From Corbicula japonica (lineage: Eukaryota; Mollusca; Bivalvia; Venerida; Cyrenidae), in the NCBI GenBank assembly GCA_038501625.1, contig JAZAYU010000008.1:12400938-12464937 (forward strand): a DNA stretch of 64,000 bases, written 5' to 3'. The position numbers were made by a program, and so were the translations under genes. The notes beneath the pieces were generated by a model that ran no database searches, was not told the DNA's origin, and worked only from the letters and a program-made list of their open reading frames with translations. Positions 11,360 through 22,580 of the stretch are shown one piece after another (the first letter of the stretch is position 1; every line of letters begins with the position of its first letter).

Positions 11360-11825
11360 AAATACCTGGATTGCCACATAAAAAAACTCAGCCTCCCCAG
11401 TCAGCCAAATAGTAAAGAGGAATAGAGCGCTTGGTTATATAATTTGATAAATTAAAAAAAAAACAACAACAGGCATTATTTTGCCTCTAAAAGATCCGTA
11501 GAAAACATTTTATCAATTGGGGTGCCACCAAGGTTCTAGGCTGCACCAACATCAGGATGGCACCTAGAGGTGCTCCAATGACCTAACAAGTACAAGCTGC
11601 CTTTGTGATGTTACTCCAATCCAACCATCTCCTCAACAATGTTGTATGCAGAAACACACAAACATATAAATATAAGAAGCTAAAGGTATTGTCAAGTGAA
11701 ACGAAGTTACATTACCGATGACGCGATGTAAGAATAAAAGAAACTGATTGAGCTTTTAAAAAATTAACTCCTTCCATCTCATTGCAAAAGAGAGGTATGC
11801 AAAGCGATCAGATGTAAACGTTGAG
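11360..11825 (-). mobile_element. Family A copy (diverged, with internal loss)
   Basis: Shows a reversed 3' end (GGATTGCCACATAAAAAAAC, CAGCCTCCCCAGTCAGCC). A gap follows, then GGTTCTAGGCTGCACCAACA, CAACAATGTTGTATGCAGAA and GAGGTATGCAAAGCGATCA. The order follows the long copy at 32015-32750, with the middle replaced. Confidence 0.8.
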
Positions 11826-14800
11826 AGCAGTAAAGAATATGTTGCCGGAAGTCTTTCGTAAACTTTCTTATATTTTGCTTACTATTTTTACATGATTTCC
11901 CGTCGGAATATAAATATAAAGTACAAATTTAAGAAAAAGTCATATGTTCTTTAAACCTAATTTTCAAACTTCTAAATTATTGAATTGCGCATTTTATTGG
12001 TAAAATCGTGCAATTTTGAAGAAGACAAGTGGGGAAAATGATTATGTCAAGTCAAGTGTCACAAGTAGCTATGCTTTGTAACTAAATTGCACTTTGACTA
12101 ATTTGATGATTTCAAAGATGTTTTCAATAGGAACATAAACCGCTGTGAAATTTTATTGCACATAAAACTAGCTTGTGCAACTCATTATGACACCATATAA
12201 CTAAATTATTGATATTTATCACCTTGATTTGATAGTTAAAGTATCGTTTATGAAACTAACTACCGGGAAACATAAATCTATAGCAACACATTGATCAAAG
12301 ATATCCATATTAAAAGCACTGTTCTGTTGTAATAACTAGTATCTACATCAAAGCTGGTTTTCAAAGGGTTACTTCTAAAATATATCTGTTCAGTTTCTAT
12401 TATAATTGTGATTTTTTGATAGAGAATGTAATAATTTCTTACTTTTTATTTGTTCTTTTCTTTCTTAATTTGAACGATGGTGGTGTATATTTATTTAAAG
12501 AGATGTGATCTCTTATTATGCACTTTTTAAATAATTAGCTGTTGCAAAATTGTATTGGCGTCAATGATGTGGTAATCGGATCGCTGCGTCCTTACGGAAC
12601 CTGTCAATAAACGAAATCGGAATTGCATGGCTAGGCGCTGTCGCCACGCTCCACTAGGGTCGCTCCCTAGTCAAAAACATTGCTCTGTGCATCTAGAAAA
12701 CAGTTGAGATCCCTATCAAATCTTGTATATTTTGTTGGTCTATTTTGTAAAGACAAAGATTAAGATAAAAGTCATTTTTTCAGGACTGGTGATTATATTA
12801 GCAAAAAAACATGAGCTGATAAGTAAATCAAACTACGATATGATGTACTAAAGATAATACTGAAATGCAAGCCAACTTTTAACTAAAGATTCTCTCCATG
12901 TCTGCATTATGTTTAAAGGGAAAACATTTTTCTATATCTTTTCAAAATCCAACATTTATACTCATTAACAAGCCAGTAGAAGTGAAGAGATACAATATCC
13001 TGGTGTTCGTTTTGATACTAAAATTATATAACAGAATGATTTGTTTACATAGCAAATCACAATAAATTAGAAAAAACCAATTATATACGCCTTTCCAATA
13101 AACAGTTTCGCAGTCCTGTACGAGTTACTTCCCGTGACCAGATATCAACCCAAAACGAGGCTTCACAGGAAAGCTGAACTATCGGACTATGGCTTAAGCA
13201 CATAAGGCCTAACATTATCCATTAAATTTCAGGTGTGTAATCGTCGCCGCCGGTCGAAAATAAGTTACTGGTCTGTTATTCTAGTCAGACATTTTTATTT
13301 TCACTATTTGTTAAATATTTGCATTTTTAATATTGTAAGAACATGTACCATTCTTGTTGATAGTGGGCAGTATGAAACGCGATTCGGATAAACGTTAGTA
13401 TTAATGTTACGAATTTCTATACAGCATTTTCATCTTTATGTATTTTATACTTAAAATTATATTTAACTGGTATGAAATTAGCAAATCGCTAAGACTGATA
13501 ATGTACTATACTCCGGAAATCGTGACATGTCAACATTCGGTTACAGTATCTGTAAGTTTTACTTGTACTCATCTATTACTTGAATTCATCGTACCGTTAA
13601 TGTTCAACGAAAAATAATTTTGAATTTTTGAAAACGTCACGTATACTTCACAAGCAAAAATACGGTACGATTGATTTTGTCTTGAAATTAAGAAGGATCA
13701 ATAAGGTTATCTGATTGTTCGTATCATTCATAGAATAAAATTCAAGGATTCTGATGCTGGCTTCTAATAAAGATGGAGATGCCGGCTTCAAATAATGATG
13801 GGAACATTTATATTAACATTAAGACTGCTAAGGTTTGAAATTCTGTCATTTTGGCGTAAACGCTCAATCGCTTGATTGAATATTTATAAAATGTTCTGCT
13901 AAGATGAGTTTCTAATTGATGTCTTATGGTTCTACTTGTCGTATTAAGGATTAATAATTCATATAACTGCTATATCAAATACTTTTGCTACCCGATTCAG
14001 TAATTAAGGATTTCGATATACTTATTAATTGGGAGGTGGAGGTACATAAAAAAGTAAACCGATCTCTATTGGTCAGTGATATCTTCTTCTTAGTAATTGA
14101 CAGGGGACCCCTTGTGCGCGACAATTTGGCATTTTTATGACATGCCGCTTTCAAAATCAATCGCAGCCGGCATGTCAGTAGTTGATAAGACACGCTAAGC
14201 CGGAAACGACACTCAATTTATCCGTGGATAGAACACAGGCTGTTTGTTTAAGTCGTTTAAGGTAAACCTTGGCGCGAGGAATAATGACTTTACACTTTTA
14301 GTCAAATTAGATTTGTTGTTTTATAAACTTTTCTTGAAAAAAAAAATTCATTACGCTGATGTGTTATTACTAATTCAACGATAAACGAGAAAATATATTT
14401 TAAAAAAGAAATTTCATGATGAAAAACGAAAGTTGTAGGTACATGTTCCCTATTACATTAATACAGCGAGCAATAATTTTTCCTGTATAGTAGTCACGTG
14501 ACTGAATAGGGGAGGTAACCGAAAAATTCACCGAATTATTGGAAAGGCGTATAAGAACTCTGGAAATTATGTTTGAACTTCGGTATAGATAATGCGTAAA
14601 CACTTGTATACAATATGTAACAGTCATTTATCAAAATAATGTCAGGTTTTCAAATAGTAGAGATACATTTTTTGCCCCTGAAACCGGAAGTAGACATGAT
14701 GAGAGTTTTTCCATCTCCTGAATTTCATTAAAAAACCCACTTAACATTTTTAATCAATTGCTACAACTTATTATAAATTAGAATGTACATGATTTAGAGT

Positions 14801-15068
14801 TGTTTTTTTTATAAACGTTCGATTGTCAAATAATTTAAGATATCTGATGCAAACAGTTTTTCCTTTGTTTTGGTATGTGCATGGTTATAAGAGCTCTCGT
14901 TTTCGACCGAACTCAATAGGAAAATGTAAATCCGTCCTCAAATAAATATATTTCTTAACAAAACTCTTGTTGTCATGGAGTATTTTTCTTAAAACATTTT
15001 TGAAATTTTTACCAGTCTTAACCATTTGCGATGTTTTTCACCTTTATCTTAGCATGATTTTATATTAT
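11826..15068. other. Long non-coding stretch
   Basis: No gene supported. The only recognised item is a tRNA-like fragment at 12616-12672. Short open frames at 13975-14193 and 14400-14627 (-) carry no motif I recognise. Confidence 0.45.
12616..12672 (+). repeat. tRNA-like repeat fragment with a perfect T-arm-like hairpin
   Basis: GGAATTGCATGGCTAGGCGC and TGTCGCC match the single-copy repeats at 5840 and 49163. The end ACTAGGGTCGCTCCCTAGT (12653-12671) is a perfect 7-bp stem with a 5-base loop at the position of the B box. Confidence 0.7.
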
Positions 15069-15148
15069 TTGTCGAGTCTCAGATTCCTGGTTGTAATATG
15101 CAATCACGCATGGGCAGTCAACCTGATCTAGGTTAGCCGATTCCCTCT
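15069..15148 (-). pseudogene. Tyrosinase exon-2 relic (paralogous)
   Basis: On the - strand a CTAG acceptor after a T-run is followed by sequence that matches exon 2 of the tyrosinase at 45345-45469. The stretch encoding CVIAYYNQES (gene: CVMAYYNQES) is almost identical at the DNA level. Homology then breaks and the frame stops after RQII. No other tyrosinase exon is recognisable nearby, so this is the remnant of a second tyrosinase gene or of a partial duplication. It lies on the same strand as the gene, about 30 kb beyond exon 2. Confidence 0.8.
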
Positions 15149-15429
15149 CTAGAAAAAAAATTGTACAAAAGTAACACAAATAAAATATTGAAAATAAATT
15201 TATAAATTATGAGTAAATTCAAACTTGAATTATAAAAATATAAATGACAAAAAAATTAAAAATTACTCAATACAAAACGAATAGCAGTAACAAAATAAAT
15301 AAAACAAGAACAAATTAAAAATAAATAAATAAATACAATCATAGAATAAATAAATAAATAAATAAGTAAATGTGATGTTTGATTTCCTCTTTGTAGTCCT
15401 TGGTAGTCCCGCCATGTCTTGTATTCTTG

Positions 15430-15430
15430 A

Positions 15431-15489
<59 letters not shown>

Positions 15490-15566
15490 ATAATAATAAT
15501 AATAAGCAGTAGTAGCAGTAGTAGTAGCAGCAGTTGTAGTAGTAGTAGTAGTAGTAGTAGTAGTAT
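15430..15566. repeat. Self-complementary trinucleotide microsatellite
   Basis: About 19 units of CTA are followed by a short AAT/AGCAG spacer and a TAG tract. CTA and TAG are reverse complements, so the two arms can form a long hairpin. The Ser- and Leu-rich frames across it are artefacts. Confidence 0.95.
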
Positions 15567-16244
15567 TTGGGTATCGTGTGCGATAACGAGCAAAGTAGTT
15601 CCAATCACTTGAAGTTATAGCCCTTCAGTTTGAAATATTTTACTTAATTCCAACTGTTCGATCTTCAGCTTAAAAAGTCCATATCTAATCTTCATGAATC
15701 TAGTCACAATCTACGAGCATACTATCTCAACCATTTCTGATAAGCGGTCAGATTATGTTAGGAATTCTGGAGTTATGGCGTTAAGCATTCTCTGTCGACT
15801 TGCTCAGAAATTCTTTATTCAGTCTTCACTTAACTCCGTAGGACTGTTTATTGGCATACGATCGCTGCGAAGGTTGGTTATTAGATAGATAGCAGTTTTT
15901 GTCTGGAGTTATGACCCTTAGAAATTGTTACATCCCATAACAAGGTTATATACTTCATAAAATATTATAATAGTCAGAATGTAAATGTTTATAATATATT
16001 AACCGAATTTGATTACTAGCCAGTATGCTTCATATATATATAATTATGGTCCTTAAAATTTGACATTAAGCTTTGTCTGTCCTCTTTGTCCAGGAAATCC
16101 TTTTTCTGCTAACTGCATAACCTACTAAGGCTGCAGAAGATCTCGCCCAAATATATTTCCCTTAAAACTTGCCTCGTTCTCTCTAGAAATATTGTCTTTG
16201 AGCACGATAGTTATTTATGTTTATCGTACATCTAAAATAACGTT
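15567..16244. other. Non-coding DNA
   Basis: Nothing recognised between the microsatellite and the family B copy. Confidence 0.4.
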
Positions 16245-16760
16245 ATTTTTAATATTTCGACAAGGTTTAAGATGGGTGGTTTCAATATCCAAGCCAGTGT
16301 AGATTTCGATATTTTTCAATCACCCTTAGGATATACTTCCTGGTTTTAAATTTTTGCCTTTCGACGTTCTTTCAGAAAAGCGGGATTTATATATTCCCAG
16401 ATCACCTGTCAGTATTCTATACTTTTCAGTTCCGCCAATCTTTTTCACGTTTAGGGTAAATACTTTTTTTGTGGGACCATACACCGCTGAACATGGAATG
16501 GTGTATATTTGAAAATACCACTTTGAATGTTCACTGTTCATCGCCATATGCATAGTATCGTTAGGGATGGTAAAAATGTAATGTTTTCTGGTGTTAATAT
16601 GTGTTGCGCCCAACCTGGGACTAGGCTGCATGGGCATTAATATGCATTTCCATTTCTGTCCTTGAACAGGCTCAACCAAACCGCGCCTGCTATATTTTCT
16701 TATTTTGTCCTGTTCGATTGCTTTCAAAGTTCCATTTCCATCCTCTTAAATGTCTCTAAA
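16245..16760 (-). repeat. Family B dispersed repeat, longest copy
   Basis: The - strand reads GGAACTTTGAAAGCAATCGA, GCGCGGTTTGGTTGAGCCTG, GAAATGCATATTAATGCCC, ACCATTCCATGTTCAGCGG and GTCGAAAGGCAAAAATT. The same words occur in the same order at 37430-37690 and, reversed, at 63630-64000. A 133-codon open frame (16326-16727) spans the copy. Other copies do not keep it open, so I treat it as chance. The element type is unknown. Confidence 0.8.
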
Positions 16761-17029
16761 CGTCACCATTTTAATAAAATATAAATATCGGTTCTCTAAC
16801 CTGAAAACAAAAAGTAAACAATGTAGAAAATTACACGATTACTTTGTAACATTTTCAATGCTCGTGGAAGAATATATCAATACGATTTCTTGAAAATAAT
16901 ATATATTTTGTTATTGCAAGAAAGCTTTTGAACCACGAGCAAAAATCTATTTCAGGCTTTGAAAACTCAATGGATGTTTAAAAAAGATAAGCAAGTAATT
17001 TTCAGTAATATTCTCTTTGTTGTTTCAAT

Positions 17030-17695
17030 ACAGTTTGCATTTTATATCCTTCACTTCCTCATTACGTAATAGGAAACAAGCTCATCAGTCCCATTGCAAA
17101 ACCATATGCAAGAAAAAACAGATGACAAATGATTTATATATAAATCATACTCAATGGACTTTTCATGACCTTTTTGAGTTGCTCTCTTTTTTTGTGGGTA
17201 ATATTTTTAGATTTGGTACCTCTATTTATTAACATGTAATGGGCATTCCTATGGTTATTAATTGTGCATTCCTTGTTGCTGACCTGTTCTAAATGCTGTG
17301 TAAGAGACTGTGTTGGGATCTTTTCCCATCGAACTTTAAGATGGCATAATGACAGTCATCTAGAGGGAACATGGCGATTTTCACTGTAAATATTTTATCA
17401 TTTTCTGGTTAACTCATATTATCCTTATTAACTCTTAATAAAGCAAACCGTCAGGAAAGAAAGCTAACTGTCTCGATCTAACTATTTTCTTTGAAAATTG
17501 TTTCGTAAAATATATGCGAAAAGAGCTTATATTGATTTAAATATTTTCCTTGTTTAGATGGTGATGTCACAAGTGCAATATCTTATGGGGGTTATACTTC
17601 ACAGCTTGTTCTCGTTTTAGAGCTTGTAAAAATGTTAAAGATTTCAATGAACTTTACATTATCTATGCAGAACTGGAAAGCATTTAACATATTGG
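17030..17695 (+). pseudogene. Reverse transcriptase relic, copy 1 of a tandem pair
   Basis: With frameshifts the sequence gives a finger/palm segment: NKLISPIAKPYARKN, FHDLFELLSFF, GNIF, FGTSIY and GIPM.INCA. Later come LNKANRQE and DGDVTSAISYGGYTSQLV. The same landmarks occur in copy 2 (GTSIYKQVIGIPMGTNCAP, ELQLNKAN, SYGVYISQIVRF). Stops and shifts are frequent. No catalytic YxDD survives, because the region that should hold it is lost. In spacing and motif wording it resembles Penelope-like RTs. The 190 bp after it, before copy 2, are AT-rich and unassigned. Confidence 0.75.
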
Positions 17696-17881
17696 TAACA
17701 CGAATAAAGATACCCAGATTCATTTGAAAAATAGAGCAACAATGAAAATAAAACCATTGTTTTATGGACAAGTTTACTTAGAAGAAAATAAATAAATAAA
17801 TGAATAAATAAATAAATAAATAAGTAAGCAATTATATGCATATGTCCACATTATTTATAAAATTCATCTTTAAATGAAATA

Positions 17882-18980
17882 ATGAAAGGCTTGCAACACG
17901 AAATTAAACAACGCTCAGCATGCTTAGTTACACTGACTTCTTTATCCGAGAGTGATATTGTTACTGCACACACTCTACAAAGTACACAATTTAGAATCAG
18001 CATTGAGCCGAAACAAGACAAAGTACCAACTATATATTGCTTGTCAATAACGGGTACAACACCGTACAACGCAAGATTTATTGCAAACTCTAGTTCTTGC
18101 ACAACTACTAAATTAATCGTGCTCTTAACATCTTGTCCTACAGTTATAAAAGAACATGTAATTAGGTATTGCGATACGTTTTCGGAAACTACTGGCAAAA
18201 AATTATTTTGGTCGATTACAAATTCAAATGACGTTTCAAAGAAGCTTAAATCAAATACTTTTCAGGCGTTCTATTTGTCTACTTATGAATAGAGAAAATA
18301 AACCCTTCATCGCTTGTAACGAACATAGGGCATTTTATTCAGATGGTTCTTAAGATAATTATACTTTACGGACTTGTTAAGACCTAATACAGTCGCTAAC
18401 TTTCTTACTGGATAATATTTATGTAAGATTCGGTACCTCTATTTATAAACAAGTAATAGGCATCCCAATGGGTACTAATTGTGCACCCCCTATTGCTGAT
18501 CTGTTTTTATACTGTTATGAAAGAGACTTTATATAATCTCTTTCTACCGAACATCAAGATGATATAATTACAGCTTTTAACAACCCCTCGAGGTACCTTG
18601 ATAATTTATTAAATATAGATAATAAATATTTTCCATCACTAGTTAATAATATTTATCCTAAAGAACTACAGCTTAATAAAGCAAACAATTCGGAAAAGCA
18701 AGCAAACTTTCTTGATCAAAATCTCTCAATTGAAAATGGTACTAAAATATAAGATAAAAGAGATGATTTTTATTTTAATATAGTAAATTTTCCGTTGTTA
18801 AACGGCGATGATCCTCGTGCAAAGTCTTACGGGGTTTATATCTCACAGATTGTTCGCTTTTCAAGAGCTTGTAACGATGTTAATGATTTCAATGAACATA
18901 GCCCTTGCATTACAGAAAAACTTTAAACAAGATTATCATTATCATAACTTAAGTTTTGCAAGTTTTATCGCCGATACCCA
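17882..18980 (+). pseudogene. Reverse transcriptase relic, copy 2 (parent of family A)
   Basis: An open stretch (17882-18292) gives VPTIYCL, YNARFIANSSSCTTTKL, LLTSCPTVIKEHVIRYCDTF and KKLFWSITNSNDVSKKLK. Further on, with a few stops, come ACNEHRAFYSDGS, LLDNIYVRFGTSIY, GIPMGTNCAPPIADLFLYCY, the catalytic-site region SRYLDNLLNIDN (YLDD expected; the second D is N), YPKELQLNKAN, DKRDDFYFNIVNFPLL and YGVYISQIVRFSRAC. The order is that of a retroelement RT with fingers, palm and thumb. The GIPMG and RYLDD wording fits Penelope-like elements best, but I cannot exclude another class. It runs into a family A segment at 19015, which links the family to this protein. Confidence 0.85.
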
Positions 18981-19014
18981 GATCTAATTCAATCACTTAG
19001 CTTATTATGCTTTT

Positions 19015-19372
19015 TATGTTTGTGTGCTTTTGCATGCAACATTGTTGAGCTGATGGGTGGGTTGGACGTTTTTCACTAAGACAACTTGTACTTGTTTTGT
19101 GATAGGAGAAACTTTTCGGTCAAGTGTGAGGTTGGTGCACCCGGGAACCTGGTTTTAAACCCCCAGTGGCAATTTGTTTTGCCAATGACCGTTCTAAAGC
19201 GGTAACCCCAAGGGTTTTCTGTTTCGTTAATTGTTTGCACACGGCGTATTATTTAAATTGACTTATAGCAAACATGCTCTCTCTTCCTCTCTTCGATTTT
19301 GCTGCTTGAAGAGGCTGTGTTTTGTGAATGTGGCGATTCCTGATATGCATAATTCACTTTTTTGTAATTATT
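19015..19372 (+). mobile_element. Family A 3' region attached to the RT relic
   Basis: TTTGTGTGCTTTTGCATGCA, the stem-loop CAGTGGCAATTTG...GCCAATGACCG, the shortened (CT)n block and the terminus TGATATGCATAATTCAC follow the RT relic on the same strand. Compared with the 45.6-kb copy, the last part of the RT frame is missing here. This copy is therefore internally deleted. Confidence 0.85.
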
Positions 19373-19389
19373 TTATTTAAAACTATTTT

Positions 19390-19485
19390 AAAAACACATG
19401 CCTGTACCCTCTTTGCTTTAAGGCGCAATGGAGAGACTGTGTTTTCCGAGTTTGTCTATTCCTGATATGCCTGTTTCACTTAATT
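19390..19485 (+). mobile_element. Family A 3'-terminal fragment
   Basis: Contains GAGAGACTGTGTTTTCCGAG and CTATTCCTGATATGCCTGTT just after the copy ending at 19372. It is a second, shorter end of the same family in the same orientation. Confidence 0.7.
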
Positions 19486-20663
19486 GCTGTTAAATGCTAC
19501 AGTTTATTACATTCATTCAGATTGCGACTTAATGTACATAGATTTAAAACAACATTTGCGAATGTAAACGAAGTTGTTATTGTACTTTAGTTTAATGTTC
19601 ACAATATGCTGTATATAAGAAAAAATGTAACAATACATTTAAGTTCGACATTTACATTATTTTATTTAAATCTTTTATTGTGAGACAAAAGGTAGTACGT
19701 GAAAAGTAATGATATTTTATAGTACATGACTTTGTATAAGTTTCAAACCTATTTCTATTCTCGAAGAATAACATTTGATTTGTTCCACTTTTTTATTAAA
19801 TTATTAAACATTAGTGTCTGTAAAAGACATCCAAGTCAACTGAATAGGTGACAATTATTTGAACCTGTATGACTTTCAAATAGCGTTAACTAACATGATA
19901 TCTATCAGCTTTTGAAATAAGGAGTTTGAGGGTGACATTCCTTGCATAGATAGCATTTTAAAGTAGATACAACAACTTTTATTCGAAACAGGAGTGTACA
20001 CACATTTTTTTAAAATTCTTTCGAGTTCTGTAAACAAAACATAACATTGTTCTACAATACTTTATTTATTTTACTATTTTCGGTTTAAGTATTCTCGACG
20101 TTGTAATTTAGCATGTGTTATCCAAGTGACAAAACAAACAATATTTTACGGTTCAATTTTATTGGTCAATAAGTAATACATAGCATTGATGGACAGTTCT
20201 TTCTTCAACATCTTTGTAACAAATTGTTTTTGGCGGATGATTTGATATCTTCTTGTACAGTGGTAGAAAAACGTATATAGAGTGTCGTGCTGTAAAAGAA
20301 ATATAATGTCGTTTTTTATTTTTTGATATCGATAAGATGTGAAAATAGATGTTGACAGCATAATTTTTCATACTTTACATAATTGTGATTTGTTTCTATG
20401 CGCTATGTTTCTATGTTATCTGACTCTTTGTGGTTTGTAAGTATTTATTTCTTATTTGCTGGACTCTAATCCTTTATAATATTAATTAAATATATTAATG
20501 CTTCACGTTTCTTGTTTTGCGTGTTAGCAAATAATCCATTTTATTGATATCTGATCGAATCGAGAACATTGGTTCCAGATGTTGTTAAAACATTTAGTTT
20601 TAGATTGAAAAATATCTTTTTGCAGGACTTTCGCTAATTGTTTTGAAGGAAACTGTATATTAT
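19486..20663. other. AT-rich non-coding DNA
   Basis: No gene or repeat recognised. Two overlapping - strand frames near 20150-20370 have no motif. Confidence 0.4.
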
Positions 20664-20848
20664 ATACAGTCAAACCTGTATTAAGCAGCCACCTAAGGAA
20701 GTGACATAAAGTGGCTACTTAACACATGTGGCTGTTTAATACAGGTAAAAATAAAAAAAAAATGTCAGTTTTGGACATTTTCAAACTGACTGTTTAAGAC
20801 AGGTGGTTTCTGAATAAAGGTCGCTGCTTGCTAAGGCAGGTTCAACTT
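20664..20848. mobile_element. Short inverted-repeat element (MITE-like)
   Basis: The left end ACAGTCAAACCTGTATTAAG plus CAGCCACC faces the right end GGTCGCTGCTTGCTAAGGC plus AGGTTCAACT. The ends are imperfect inverted complements. The interior repeats related words (GTGGCTACTTAACACATG, GTGGCTGTTTAATACAGG, GACTGTTTAAGACAGGTGG), so the whole 185 bp can fold on itself. There is no coding capacity. Confidence 0.75.
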
Positions 20849-21364
20849 TCGTTTTACGTATGTTTTGTAAGATTTTCTATATTATTTATACTTTTCCCTC
20901 TGATGATCAAACTGATTTTGCATGATCGCTTTTCGAATGTTGTCTGTGTCAAATGTTTAACTAAAAACCAGCAATATACCGTCTATTTCTTTGCTCTCAT
21001 GAATCGTTTCATGCAATTTCCATTTAAAGCAAATTCTTGTTTAAGGTAATTTATGATTCTTTACGTTTTTAAATGACTGTGAATTATATGCTCTAATAGT
21101 TTACAGCAGAGGTCAGTGTGACTATAGCGATGCAAGCTTGTTTTTTATGTCACGTTTGGGGTAATTGCCACTTTATACAGGTAAGTGGAATATGTTTTAA
21201 TATATATATTTGTTAAATACGTTATGAATTCATTTTCGTTCTTATCGATTCAAATGTGTTTACCGTGAAAATGTAATTTCTTATTCTCTAATCGACCGCT
21301 TACACTAAAACACGAGAATACCGTACACGCGTGATTTTATCGCATTTAAGAGGTTTTCGGAGAA

Positions 21365-21690
21365 ATCCCTTAGGGGTTGATTGGTGAGTTGAAGCTTATT
21401 CACCAAGGCATTTTGTATTTACTTGTTCATATGAAACCTATTTGGGGCATGCGTGAGGATGGTGCTACCAAGAACTTGTTTTAAACACCCAGTGAGTTGT
21501 GTTGAAGCGTAATGGCCAATGGCCGTTCCAAGGCGGTAACCCCCAGGCCCTCAATTTCGTTTATTGTTTGTGTTTTCACCTTTGATATTGGTCATTTGAT
21601 AAACTCATGCTCTTTTCTTTCCTCTCTACTTTTTGGCTCTGTTTTCTTGGTATGACGATTCTTGAAATATTTCCTTTTTTAGGAAAGCAA
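21365..21690 (+). mobile_element. Family A copy (diverged)
   Basis: GGGGTTGATTGGTGAGTTGAA, CACCAAGGCA, CGTTCCAAGGCGGTAACCCC and a decayed 3' end. The stem-loop sequence is disrupted by substitutions and an insertion. Confidence 0.75.
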
Positions 21691-22324
21691 TCGCAAATGA
21701 AAATTAAAAACAAAACCAAGACTTTTCCCACTCATTTTCCAAAGTGTACAACTTAATATTGACCCACCTTTAAAAGCTTTTTAGTGGGCATTCTAATCAC
21801 AGAAAATCAACCAAGTTCGCTTTACAGCGATTAGTACTATTTCGTCTTTAAATGTTCGCATTAAGGCTAAACATTTTAAAGCAAAATTACAGTTTCAGTT
21901 TAAAAACACTGCTGTATTCATATTTTTCTTAAGAAGTATCTCACGAAGATTAAAAATACAGTTAGCGTAAGAAACATTTATTTACATTACTTATTCGGAA
22001 GATCCTATTGAATTTATTCAGAGTTTTCAATATACCCCTGTTAAAGTGAAGAAGAATTGATTTCAATTTATTTATAAAGGGAAGGTATCGAAATGTCATT
22101 TTGAATATGAAATACAAGGGTTAAAATTCTTAACATTGATTTTCCAATATACTTCTGTGATAGGTTGTTTTAAAATTCATTGCCTGGTATATCTATGATT
22201 TTAATTATTTGTTTTTATTTAGCTACAGTTTCAGTTTCGCAATTGATGCAATAATCCTTTTGAAATTGAAAAAAAATCAACAATTTCTAGTCAAATTCAA
22301 AAAATTAATAATTAATAATGGAAC
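21691..22324. other. AT-rich non-coding DNA
   Basis: Nothing recognised. Confidence 0.4.
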
Positions 22325-22580
22325 ACTGAAGGCCACCGAACACAAATGTAAATAATGCAGGCTCGGTTTTGATTTAGCTTGTTCTTTGGCAGTGTGAAAT
22401 AACACATTACTGACCACGTCCTCCACATCGCCATGTCCTGGGTTAATTATTTTTCAATATTGACATGACTAAACATTACAATTGCGATAGTGTACATAAG
22501 GCTGTAAAGGTGGAACCTTATGTTCAGCGGCGTATGCACAAAAACATAAAGGATTTCCCGAGAAAACGATGAGCAAAATT
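22325..22580 (+). repeat. Family B copy
   Basis: CACTGAAGGCCACCGAACAC, GCAGGCTCGGTTTTGATT and ACACATTACTGACCACGTCC in family order. The rest is diverged. Confidence 0.7.

Noticed and set aside
13090..13160. A frame ending VRVTSRDQ that recalls the P450 C-terminus
   Set aside because: The match is only about six residues, without the haem-binding exon or splice support.
15263..15612. Poly-Ser, poly-Leu and poly-Val frames
   Set aside because: They are translations of trinucleotide microsatellites in different frames. The same holds for 53441-53698 and 55105-55389.
19015..19372. Hammerhead ribozyme in the family A tail, as known in Penelope-like elements
   Set aside because: CTGATGG occurs, but the following stem and GAAA core are not in the right order; no hammerhead could be drawn.
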